From Cerasicoccus sp. TK19100 (GTDB taxonomy: Bacteria; Verrucomicrobiota; Verrucomicrobiia; Opitutales; Cerasicoccaceae), in assembly GCF_027257155.1 (NCBI RefSeq), contig NZ_JAPWDU010000004.1, positions 496,001 through 560,000 on the forward strand: a DNA stretch of 64,000 nucleotides, written 5' to 3'. Below, one piece after another: positions 7,663 through 14,835 of the stretch (positions are counted from its first letter, which is position 1; each line of letters starts with the position of its first letter). The notes under the pieces were generated by a model. That model worked only from the letters and a program-made list of their open reading frames with translations. It did no database searches and was not told the origin of the DNA. The translations under genes were made by a program, and so were the position numbers.

Positions 7663-9030
7663 CTACAGCGCTGCCGCGAAGCACTCGACCATACGATCAA
7701 GGTCGGCTTTGGTTTTGGTTTCAGTCACTGCGATGAGCAGTTGGTTCTCCGGCGCGCTGGCATCCAAATCCGTCACCGCCACGCCGCCGAAGATGCCTTC
7801 GTCGCGTAGGGTCGCTAAGACCGCCTTCGCGGGCACGGGCAATTGTAGCAAGAACTCGTTGAAGAACGGGCCGCTGTGGACGCGGGAAACGCCGTCGATG
7901 TTCGTCAGTCGTTCCGCAAGGTAATGCGCTTTTTGCACGCAAAGGTCCGCTATGTTCTTAAAGCCGTTTTCGCCGCGGAGCGTCATGTAGATCAGCGCGC
8001 GCAGGGCGAGGTTCGCTTGGTTCGAGCAGATGTGGCTCGTGGCGTTGTGGCGGGCCACGTGTTGCTCGCGCTCTTCCTTGACGAGGGCCAGGGCTTCTTC
8101 GCCTTTGAGGTCAGTGCACTGGCCTACGATGCGACCGGGCAGGTGCATTTCGTATTCCTCCTTCGTCGCGATGATGCCGAGATAAGGTCCGCCGGCGTTC
8201 AAATGCAGACCGAGCGGCTGGCCTTCGCAGACCGCTATGTCCACGCCGAACTGGCTGGGATTTTTCGTAATGCCGAACAGCATCGGATAGCTCGTCATGA
8301 CGTTGAGCGCATCCGTCTTTTTCACCAGCTGGCCAATGCGCGACATCGGCTCGACGACACCGTAGCGGTTCGGCGATTGGTAAAGGAAAGACGCGGTGTC
8401 GGCGTCGAACAGCTCGGTCAACGCGGCCTCGTCGATCTGGCCCGTCTCGGCGTTGATCGGGGCAGTGACCAGCTCTACGTCGCGGCCGGCGAGGTAAACG
8501 CCGAGCACTTCGCGGTAGTCCGGCCAGAGGCCTTCGCTGACGACCAGCTTGCGCTTGCCCGTGATGCGGCACGTCATCCAGGCCGACTCCGCCAGCGCGG
8601 TCGCGCCGTCGTACACCGAGCAGTTGACCGCGGGCAGCCCGAGGAACTTGCCGAACAGAATTTGAAAGTCGTGCAGGAAGCGCAGGATGCCCTGCGCCAT
8701 TTCCGGCTGGTAGGGCGTGTAGGCGGTCAGAAATTCACCGCGCGTCGCAATGGCGTCGATAACGGCGGGCACATGGTGCTCGTAGGCACCGGCACCAAGG
8801 AAGCTGAGCGTGTCCATCGTCGTCTCGTTTTCACCGGCGAGACCGCGCAAATGCCGCTCCAGCTCCCACTCGTTTAGCGCCTCGGGCAGATCGAGCAACC
8901 CTTGCACGCGCAGGTGCTCCGGCACTTCCGTAAAGAGGTCCGCAATGGAAGATTTGCCCATCGCGGCGAGCATCTTCTGTCGATCCTCCGGCGTATGGAC
9001 ATTGTAACCAGTCAAGATGGCGTCCGACAT
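7663..9030 (-). CDS. gcvPA: Glycine dehydrogenase (decarboxylating) subunit 1
   Basis: 455 residues, the N-terminal half of the split P-protein. It has the PLP fold without the Schiff-base lysine and forms the active tetramer with GcvPB. Recognisable stretches are FLGAGAYEHHVPAVIDAI, YTPYQPEMAQGILRFLHDF and the conserved YDGATALAESAWM. Length and domain content are normal. It is first in the gcvPA-gcvPB pair. Upstream is a short leader with a perfect palindrome (9040-9059). No glycine-riboswitch-like structure is visible in the 109-base gap to the divergent PEP-CTERM gene. Confidence 0.95.
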   Translation of the reverse strand: MSDAILTGYNVHTPEDRQKMLAAMGKSSIADLFTEVPEHLRVQGLLDLPEALNEWELERHLRGLAGENETTMDTLSFLGAGAYEHHVPAVIDAIATRGEFLTAYTPYQPEMAQGILRFLHDFQILFGKFLGLPAVNCSVYDGATALAESAWMTCRITGKRKLVVSEGLWPDYREVLGVYLAGRDVELVTAPINAETGQIDEAALTELFDADTASFLYQSPNRYGVVEPMSRIGQLVKKTDALNVMTSYPMLFGITKNPSQFGVDIAVCEGQPLGLHLNAGGPYLGIIATKEEYEMHLPGRIVGQCTDLKGEEALALVKEEREQHVARHNATSHICSNQANLALRALIYMTLRGENGFKNIADLCVQKAHYLAERLTNIDGVSRVHSGPFFNEFLLQLPVPAKAVLATLRDEGIFGGVAVTDLDASAPENQLLIAVTETKTKADLDRMVECFAAAL

Positions 9031-9039
9031 AAGAAATAA

Positions 9040-9059
9040 TCCACTTTAATATTAGTGGA
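9040..9059 (-). promoter_or_regulatory. Palindrome upstream of gcvPA
   Basis: TCCACT-TTAATATT-AGTGGA is a perfect 20-base palindrome that starts ten bases before the gcvPA start codon. It could be a repressor site or a leader hairpin over the ribosome-binding region. The regulator is unknown. Confidence 0.35.
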
Positions 9060-9139
9060 AGGTCAAGGGCCGACACTCCCAAAGGAAAGCCAGCAATAGT
9101 CTTGATTATCAGTCGCACTACTGGCATATATTTAAGGCA

Positions 9140-9913
9140 ATGAAACTTTCCCCCCGATCAAAGTTTTCCCTGTTCGCCCTGGTCGGCGGCAGCATCGCAT
9201 GCGCAACCAGCCTTTCCGCAGCCACACTCATGGGCTCGTTCGCCGACTACGACGAGACCCCGGTCGACCTGACCGCCAGTGGCGACCTCGACTGGGCATA
9301 CTGGGAATCCACCAGCAACCCGTTTCCCGCGCCGGGCATTACCAACAGTAAGCTTGGCGGCACACTCATTGCCAGCCCAACCGTGGTCGGTTCGGGTAAC
9401 TTGCGCGGCTCCAACAGTAACACCTTTGTCGACGTTACTTTTAGCGACGGAACCAGCCCCGCGAGCGGCTCTGTCGCCGGTTTATCCGGTATCTTCAGCA
9501 CCAGCCTGAACACGCCCGGAGCCGGTATCTCGATCGACATCACCTTGCCGGAAGCGGGCGTCACCTACTACATCACCCTCTGGGGCTCCGAGTACGCCAC
9601 GCAAACGTCGGGCAACACCGGTGGCATTTTCACGGCATCCCTACCTGGTGCCAGCGACTACACCTACAACGCTTTTTACGGTCCAGATACTTCGCCCAAA
9701 GCCAGCGCCGTTTACACCATTACGGCATCGGCGGACAACAATAACGACGTGCTCACGCTGACTTACGTTCTTCCCTCGCAGACAAAAAACAACGGCCACG
9801 TGCTCTTCGATGCGCTAACGGTTTCCGCGGTGCCCGAACCATCAACGTATGCGCTCATCATTGGCGCGGCAGCCTTCGTCGGCTTGGTGATGCGCCGCCG
9901 ACACACGCGCTAG
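9140..9913 (+). CDS. PEP-CTERM sorting domain protein
   Basis: 257 residues. Signal peptide is at 1-29 (ending SLSAA). The middle is a beta-rich, Ser/Thr/Gly-rich domain without a recognised enzyme motif. The C-terminus is a complete PEP-CTERM signal: VPEPS at about 231, a hydrophobic helix (YALIIGAAAFVGLVM) and a basic RRRHTR end. In other bacteria this signal is processed by exosortase and is linked to exopolysaccharide or biofilm export. No exosortase gene is in the window. It stands alone and is followed by a terminator-like hairpin. Function of the mature domain is unknown. Confidence 0.85.
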   Translation: MKLSPRSKFSLFALVGGSIACATSLSAATLMGSFADYDETPVDLTASGDLDWAYWESTSNPFPAPGITNSKLGGTLIASPTVVGSGNLRGSNSNTFVDVTFSDGTSPASGSVAGLSGIFSTSLNTPGAGISIDITLPEAGVTYYITLWGSEYATQTSGNTGGIFTASLPGASDYTYNAFYGPDTSPKASAVYTITASADNNNDVLTLTYVLPSQTKNNGHVLFDALTVSAVPEPSTYALIIGAAAFVGLVMRRRHTR

Positions 9914-9945
9914 GCAAAGTGCATTGGCCCCCAGCGAGCAGCATT

Positions 9946-9964
9946 AACTCTGCATCGCAAAGTT
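9946..9964. repeat. ACTTTG-N5-CAAAGT palindrome, copy 1
   Basis: AACTCTG-CATCG-CAAAGTT, one mismatch between arms. It lies between the stop of the PEP-CTERM gene and its terminator-like hairpin. Confidence 0.55.
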
Positions 9965-9977
9965 CGTTTTAATCCTA

Positions 9978-10007
9978 AAGCGGTCCGTCAGATTGGCGGG
10001 CCGCTTT
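9978..10007 (+). terminator. Terminator-like hairpin after the PEP-CTERM gene
   Basis: AAAGCGGTCCG pairs with CGGGCCGCTTT around a short loop. The stem ends in TTT and there is no long T-run. Confidence 0.6.
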
Positions 10008-10074
10008 ACTGTCTTGTAGCATGCGGGGAAAATGCGACTGGACTTGCCTCCGATCACAGCGTAGATGACGCGTT

Positions 10075-11661
10075 ATGCCTTCGAAATCCCCCAACTTCAT
10101 CCTCATCCTCAACGACGACATGGGCTACTCCGACCTCGGCTGCTACGGCGGCGAAGTCAACACCCCCAGCCTCAATAGCCTTGCCGAAGGCGGCCTGCGC
10201 TACACCCAGTTTTACAACACCGCGCGCTGCTGCCCTTCTCGCGCGTCGCTGCTGACCGGCCTTCATCCGCACCAGGCCGACGTCGGGCACATGATGGGCA
10301 ATGACGATGTAGACGGCTATTTGGGCGACCTCAATGCGCAGGCCGTCACCATCCCCGAGGCGCTGAAAGCCGCGGGCTACCGCAACTACATGTCGGGAAA
10401 ATGGCACGTGACGCGCTACACCGAACAGGAGGACCCCAAGCACAACTGGCCGTTGCAACGCGGGTTCGACGACTTCTTTGGCATGATAGGCGGCGCCGCG
10501 AATTTCTGGCAGGTCTCCACCCTCGCTGAGGGCAATGAGCGCATCGACCCGCTCGCTACGCCGGACGACTTTTTCTTTACCGACGCGATTAGCGACCGCG
10601 CGATCCAGCAGATCACCCAGCACGCCGCTGATCACCGCGACCTGCCTTTCTTCCAATACGTCGCCTACACCGCGCCGCACTGGCCGCTCCACGCGCACGA
10701 GGAAGACATTGCCAAATACAAGGGCCGTTTCGACGCCGGCTGGGATCAGCTCCGCGAAGAGCGTCTCCAGCGCATGATCGACATGGGCATCATCGACCCG
10801 GACTGGGACCTCACCGACCGCGACCCCGATGTCGGCCCCTGGGCGGACCAGCCACACAAGGAGTGGGAAGCCCGCCGCATGGAAGTCTATGCTGCGCAAA
10901 TCGAGCGTATGGACCGCGGCATCGGCCGCATCATTCAATCACTCAAAGACACCGGACAATACGAAAACACCGTCATCATCTTCCTTGCCGACAACGGTGG
11001 CTGCGCCGAGGAATTGCACGAGACCTGGGGCCCGGGAATGATGGGCAAAAGCATCGCGGAATTCACCCGCGATGGCCGCAAGGTACAGATCGGCAACGAC
11101 CCGAGCGTCATGCCCGGCGGCGAAGAGACCTACCAGAGCTACGGCGTGCCGTGGGCCAACGTGTCGAACACGCCCTTCCGCCTCTACAAACACTGGGTGC
11201 ACGAAGGCGGCATTGCCACGCCGTTCATTGTCCACTGGCCAGCGGGCATCGAGGCCAAGGGCGAATTCCGCACGCAATGCGCGCAGCTACCCGACGTCAT
11301 GGCGACCTTCCTCGACCTGGCTGGCGCAACTTATCCCACCGAGCGCGCGGGCCAAAGGGTGAAGCCGCTGGAGGGCTTTAGCATTGCGCCGACTTTTCAA
11401 GACAAAGACTTCGGCCGCAAGGTCCTCTGCTGGGAACACGAGGGCAACAAAGCCCTGCGTCGCGGCAAATGGAAACTCGTCTGCCGCCACCCGGGCGATT
11501 GGGAGCTCTTCGACATGGAAACCGACCGCACCGAGATGCACGACCTCGCCGCCGAGCACCCCGCACTCGTCGAGGAGTTAGCAGCACTCTGGCAAGACTG
11601 GGCTGACCGCGTCGGCGTGATCGATTGGGACAAGCTCTGCGCCATGCGCAAAGCCAAGTAA
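10075..11661 (+). CDS. Sulfatase (arylsulfatase-like)
   Basis: 528 residues of the type I sulfatase family, alkaline phosphatase superfamily. The formylglycine site is C52 in the motif C-C-P-S-R (residues 52-56), followed by ASLLTG. Metal ligands appear in the N-terminal LNDDMGYSD (D14, D15) and in the later FLADNGG. There is no signal peptide at the N-terminus (MPSKSPNFILIL), so as annotated it would stay in the cytoplasm unless the start lies further upstream. It may act on sulfated sugars already imported. No sulfatase-maturing enzyme is in the window. It stands alone. A second sulfatase lies at 45.8-47.2 kb. Confidence 0.93.
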   Translation: MPSKSPNFILILNDDMGYSDLGCYGGEVNTPSLNSLAEGGLRYTQFYNTARCCPSRASLLTGLHPHQADVGHMMGNDDVDGYLGDLNAQAVTIPEALKAAGYRNYMSGKWHVTRYTEQEDPKHNWPLQRGFDDFFGMIGGAANFWQVSTLAEGNERIDPLATPDDFFFTDAISDRAIQQITQHAADHRDLPFFQYVAYTAPHWPLHAHEEDIAKYKGRFDAGWDQLREERLQRMIDMGIIDPDWDLTDRDPDVGPWADQPHKEWEARRMEVYAAQIERMDRGIGRIIQSLKDTGQYENTVIIFLADNGGCAEELHETWGPGMMGKSIAEFTRDGRKVQIGNDPSVMPGGEETYQSYGVPWANVSNTPFRLYKHWVHEGGIATPFIVHWPAGIEAKGEFRTQCAQLPDVMATFLDLAGATYPTERAGQRVKPLEGFSIAPTFQDKDFGRKVLCWEHEGNKALRRGKWKLVCRHPGDWELFDMETDRTEMHDLAAEHPALVEELAALWQDWADRVGVIDWDKLCAMRKAK

Positions 11662-11770
11662 AAGTTCCCCACCCCTACGTCAGTCCTCCGTAAAAGCGGC
11701 ATGACGACCCGTATATTTCTAAACGCAATCCCGTTCCGATAGGCAGCAAAAGGCAAAGCTGCTAGTTAGT

Positions 11771-12301
11771 TTACTCATTCTCTCGATATTCACTCAAAGC
11801 TGAGAGTCTCATCTCCATTGTTTCCAAAGAATACAGTGAACCAATGAATTCTGAGAATTTCGGCGTGTGATGCTCAACGGTAGAAGCCAACAATTCCGAG
11901 TCGTTTAAGTATGGCAACATATCGACCCGTAGAGCATCTGCGATCCTATACAAATCACAATTTGACCAATCCTTAGCCTCAAGTGGCTTACGGGCGAGAA
12001 ATGTACCGTGATAGATGCTTTCGAAATTGAACTCACCGGCTAATGAAATCTGCATGTATAGATAGCAATATTTATCGGTCCTGACTGGCACAGCATATCG
12101 GAGATCGTTAATCGCTACTACATTCTTAGATTCTAGTAGTTTGTCTTCAATGCCAGGTGCCAAAACAGTCGCAACCCCAGTGATATCTGGACGCGCATAA
12201 GAGGAGGTGCTAGCTTCTTCAATTGTCGTCCAAAGTGTTGTTGAACTTTGCCCCAAACATACAATTATTGAGAATAAATAGATAGTATATAATTTTATCA
12301 T
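11771..12301 (-). CDS. Hypothetical exported protein
   Basis: 176 residues from the ATG at 12301, chosen because it gives a signal-like start (MIKLYTIYLFSIIVCLGQSS). An upstream in-frame ATG at 12358 would bury this segment. The rest is a mixed, acidic sequence with no motif I recognise. Base composition is clearly more A+T-rich than the flanking sulfatase and exporter genes, which may indicate acquisition. It is isolated between 110 and 170 bases of non-coding DNA. Confidence 0.45.
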   Translation of the reverse strand: MIKLYTIYLFSIIVCLGQSSTTLWTTIEEASTSSYARPDITGVATVLAPGIEDKLLESKNVVAINDLRYAVPVRTDKYCYLYMQISLAGEFNFESIYHGTFLARKPLEAKDWSNCDLYRIADALRVDMLPYLNDSELLASTVEHHTPKFSEFIGSLYSLETMEMRLSALSEYRENE

Positions 12302-12429
12302 GAATTTGTAAATATCACTTACGTCTTCAAATCTTTCTAACAAGCTATTAAGCAACAACTGTAAGAGAATTAAGAATTGGTTTCATAATCAACCGATTTC
12401 TGTTTTTCCAAACACCGGCAGGGCATTCG

Positions 12430-12466
12430 CAAAACAACAGTAGTGGCTTTTCCAAAACAACAGTAG
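12430..12466. repeat. Short direct repeat CAAAACAACAGTAG
   Basis: Two exact 14-base copies lie at 12430-12443 and 12453-12466, with a third degenerate copy just upstream. They sit in the 226-base gap between the hypothetical gene's start and the LysE-type gene. No gene is seen in the gap. Confidence 0.45.
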
Positions 12467-12527
12467 GGCAAACCTTATTTTGGCTCAGTTGCTTCGGTTG
12501 TCGTGCTTTAGGAGCGCGCGAGCGGCG

Positions 12528-13148
12528 TCAGCTTTTCGAAACCAAATAAGCGCCCGAGCCGATCATGGCGCAGCCTGCCAGACGGCGGGGCAACGCGCTG
12601 TTTACCCGGCCGGATAACTTGCCCACAATACGACGGGCGGCATAGGCGTAGATCAGTTTGACGCCGCCTACGGCGAGCACGGTGACAATCAGGATCAGCC
12701 CGATATCCACCGGTGCCAGCGACTGCATGTTGACGAAGGCTGGGAACAAGCTGGCGTAGAACAGGATCGCCTTCAGGTCGCCCAGGGTGAGCACGAAGCC
12801 CGCAGCTAAACTAGCCATCCATGAGGCGGCAGCAGCGCTGCCCGACGCGCTAATCGGCTTGGGCTTGGGGGCGCGCAGCAGGCTCACGCCGACCCAGATT
12901 AAATACCCGCCGCCCAGGATTTTCACGATTGCAAATAGCGAGCCCATCGTCTCGGCAATGACCGTCATCCCCAGGATCGCGAGCAGCGCAAAAAGGACAT
13001 CAGCCAACACGATGCCCAAGGCCACGGCAGCACCATGCGCAAACCCGTGTGTGGCTGAGCGCACAACGACCAAGGCGACACTCGCGCTCGGCACAGCCGC
13101 CAAAACAAGCATCACCACCAAGAGAAAAACTGAGTCCGTAACGTTCAT
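12528..13148 (-). CDS. LysE/RhtB-family exporter
   Basis: 206 residues, an integral membrane protein with five to six hydrophobic segments. It has the family start pattern AAVPSASVALVVVRSATHGF followed by GAAVALGIVLAD (G-x3-G-x-G-like helix). The LysE superfamily exports amino acids and related small compounds; the substrate is not predictable here. It starts 18 bases after the end of the PocR/AraC regulator gene on the same strand, so the two are probably co-transcribed. This may link the exporter to whatever signal the regulator senses. Confidence 0.85.
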   Translation of the reverse strand: MNVTDSVFLLVVMLVLAAVPSASVALVVVRSATHGFAHGAAVALGIVLADVLFALLAILGMTVIAETMGSLFAIVKILGGGYLIWVGVSLLRAPKPKPISASGSAAAASWMASLAAGFVLTLGDLKAILFYASLFPAFVNMQSLAPVDIGLILIVTVLAVGGVKLIYAYAARRIVGKLSGRVNSALPRRLAGCAMIGSGAYLVSKS

Positions 13149-13166
13149 ACAACTGGTGCTAATACG

Positions 13167-14102
13167 CTACCCTGCCCGCGCTTTGAGACGACGGTATTCG
13201 GTAGGGGTGTGGCCAGCGACGCGCTTAAAGCTGCGGTTGAATTGCGAGATGGAGTCAAAGCCGACTTCGAAGGCGATCTCGCTGACGCGCAGATTGAGGT
13301 TGGTGAGCATGGTCTTGGCTTTCTCCACCCGAACGCGGGCCAGATAATCCGTGAAGGTGATACCCGTCGCCTGCTTGAAGACTTTGCAAAAGTGGCGCGT
13401 GCTGGCGTTGACGGCTTTCGCGGCGTCGTCGAGCGAAAGTTGCTCCTGGTAACGGTCCTGGATGTATTTTTTGGCATTGGCCACCAGCATTGGGTCGGCG
13501 TCGCTTTCCTCCACGGCGATGCTGTTACTGATCGTCGCCAAGTGTTCGGCAAAGGTCGACAGCAGCGCGATCATCGCCTCGTATTGCCCGCGGTCGAGGA
13601 CCTTGGTGTTGAAGTAGGCCTCCTGCAAGTGCTTGAGATTGACCTCGCTGCCCCACTTTAAAATCTGCTTCGTGGTCTGCGAAAACTCCTGCTCATTGGG
13701 CTGGTGGAGGAGGATTTGACCCGTCTGCAAAAAGGCGATCAGTTGGTCACCCACGCGAATGGGCACCGCCGTATCGCACAACCCGGCAAAGCAATGCAGG
13801 CTCTTGGGCTCGAGGCCGGCCTCTTGCTCCAGCTGCTCCTGCATCTTCAGGCAATTGGCGCAGCCGACGTTGGTGCGGCCCATCAGCTTGCAAAATTCAT
13901 TTTCGTCGGCCTGCCCGGAAAGGGCGTTTTCGTAGGACTGAATCGGCCGAATGCCCAGCGGCAAGCCCGTGGCTTTGCGGAATGCTTTCTGGTAATCCTT
14001 GAAGATCTGCGTCTCCTCGAGCAGAGCCGTAGCCTGGCGCGAGCGCTCAGAAGCAGGGTCTCCGGCGGCCTGGGGCTTATCGAGGTTATTAGCGAGTTTC
14101 AT
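13167..14102 (-). CDS. AraC-family regulator with PocR sensory domain
   Basis: 311 residues. Residues about 33-190 match the PocR ligand-binding domain, with a cysteine set C71, C81, C84, C104, C109 (FCKLMGRTNVGCANCLKMQE, then LHCFAGLC). Residues about 205-308 form the two-helix-turn-helix AraC DNA-binding domain (LSLDDAAKAVNASTRHFCKV, ending HTPTEYRRLK). PocR domains are known from the 1,2-propanediol/cobalamin regulator and are proposed to bind small organic ligands. The gene is divergent from the cbb3 oxidase operon with an 82-base gap, so it is a good candidate regulator of that operon. It is followed by a LysE exporter gene. Confidence 0.9.
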   Translation of the reverse strand: MKLANNLDKPQAAGDPASERSRQATALLEETQIFKDYQKAFRKATGLPLGIRPIQSYENALSGQADENEFCKLMGRTNVGCANCLKMQEQLEQEAGLEPKSLHCFAGLCDTAVPIRVGDQLIAFLQTGQILLHQPNEQEFSQTTKQILKWGSEVNLKHLQEAYFNTKVLDRGQYEAMIALLSTFAEHLATISNSIAVEESDADPMLVANAKKYIQDRYQEQLSLDDAAKAVNASTRHFCKVFKQATGITFTDYLARVRVEKAKTMLTNLNLRVSEIAFEVGFDSISQFNRSFKRVAGHTPTEYRRLKARAG

Positions 14103-14184
14103 ACAGGGTGCGATGCGAATAATTGCGCAGTGTTGGTCAGGATATGCGGAGACAATCTAGGCGGGTTTATGCGAAAATCAACCC

Positions 14185-14664
14185 ATGAATAAACGCCTCA
14201 CGAGCTACCTCCGCGACAACCGGGATCATATCATTGAGAACTGGTTGATGGAGAGCGACCTGCCCCCTCCGACCGATCGCTCAGAGTGTGAGGGCTCGGT
14301 GCCGGTCGCCTTTCTGGAGGGCGTGTTTGACCGCGTGCTGGAGCGCATCAGCGGCAGCCAGCCCGCCTGCCACTGCGGCACTGCAAACCAAAAAGTAGAG
14401 CTGCGCCAGATACTCGGTGTGACCTGCGCCTGCCAGACGAACCGCTTGCGCGGCCACGTTTGCCTGGAGCTGCATGAGGCCGGCATCCGCGCATTTGGTG
14501 CCATCATGCACGACAGCTGGGACGCCCAACAGGAGTTTAATGACTTCGACCGCGAGAACTCGCTTAAGGCAATCAACGAAGCGCTGGCGTGGATTTTTAG
14601 CCAGGAAATCTTCCGCTGCCCACACCGCGTCGGCAAGCAGGACTGCCCCTTCACCCTCAACTAG
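14185..14664 (+). CDS. Cysteine-rich protein at head of cbb3 operon
   Basis: 159 residues, no signal peptide and no membrane segment. It begins with MNKRLTSYLRDNRDHIIENW, which resembles the helical N-terminal domain of RsbR-type sensor proteins. Eight cysteines follow (C35, C62, C64, C81, C83, C93, C145, C154), several in C-x-C pairs (ACHCGT, TCACQT), and a C-terminal R-C-P-H segment. This pattern suggests a metal, haem or Fe-S site, or redox-active thiols. It is divergent from the PocR/AraC gene and only nine bases upstream of ccoS, so it is probably transcribed with the oxidase. A role in oxygen/redox sensing or in oxidase assembly is inference. I do not recognise a named family. Confidence 0.6.
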   Translation: MNKRLTSYLRDNRDHIIENWLMESDLPPPTDRSECEGSVPVAFLEGVFDRVLERISGSQPACHCGTANQKVELRQILGVTCACQTNRLRGHVCLELHEAGIRAFGAIMHDSWDAQQEFNDFDRENSLKAINEALAWIFSQEIFRCPHRVGKQDCPFTLN

Positions 14665-14673
14665 TTTTAGCCC

Positions 14674-14835
14674 ATGGAAATCTTACTCTTAACCGTATTC
14701 CTGAGCACCCTGCTCGCCGGATTTTTTCTGTTTCTGTTTTGGCGGGACCGGCAAACGGAAACGCATCGCAGCATGGAGCAGGAGTCACTGCGCCCCTTTG
14801 CTGTCGAAAAACCCGTGGAGGCCATTCGCAAGTGA
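14674..14835 (+). CDS. ccoS: cbb3 oxidase assembly protein CcoS-like
   Basis: 53 residues (MEILLLTVFLSTLLAGFFLF, then LFWRDRQTETHRSMEQES). It is a single N-terminal membrane helix with a short polar tail, the usual form of CcoS/FixS, which is needed for cofactor insertion into the cbb3 oxidase. The tail lacks the usual S-G-Q-[FY]-D-D motif, so assignment rests on size, topology and position directly before ccoNO. Its stop overlaps the GTG start of ccoNO by four bases (GTGA). This gene is short and is easily lost when ccoNO is called from an upstream ATG. Confidence 0.65.
   Translation: MEILLLTVFLSTLLAGFFLFLFWRDRQTETHRSMEQESLRPFAVEKPVEAIRK

Noticed and set aside
9031-9139. A glycine riboswitch before gcvPA
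   Set aside because: No conserved glycine-aptamer core is visible in the 109 bases; only a simple palindrome is present.
14103-14184. An FNR/Anr box before the cbb3 operon
   Set aside because: No TTGAT-N4-ATCAA-like sequence is seen in the divergent promoter region.
14739-14831. An upstream ATG start for the ccoNO gene
   Set aside because: The extra 31 residues lie in another frame of ccoS and have no CcoN similarity. The GTG at 14832 overlaps the ccoS stop as in coupled operons.
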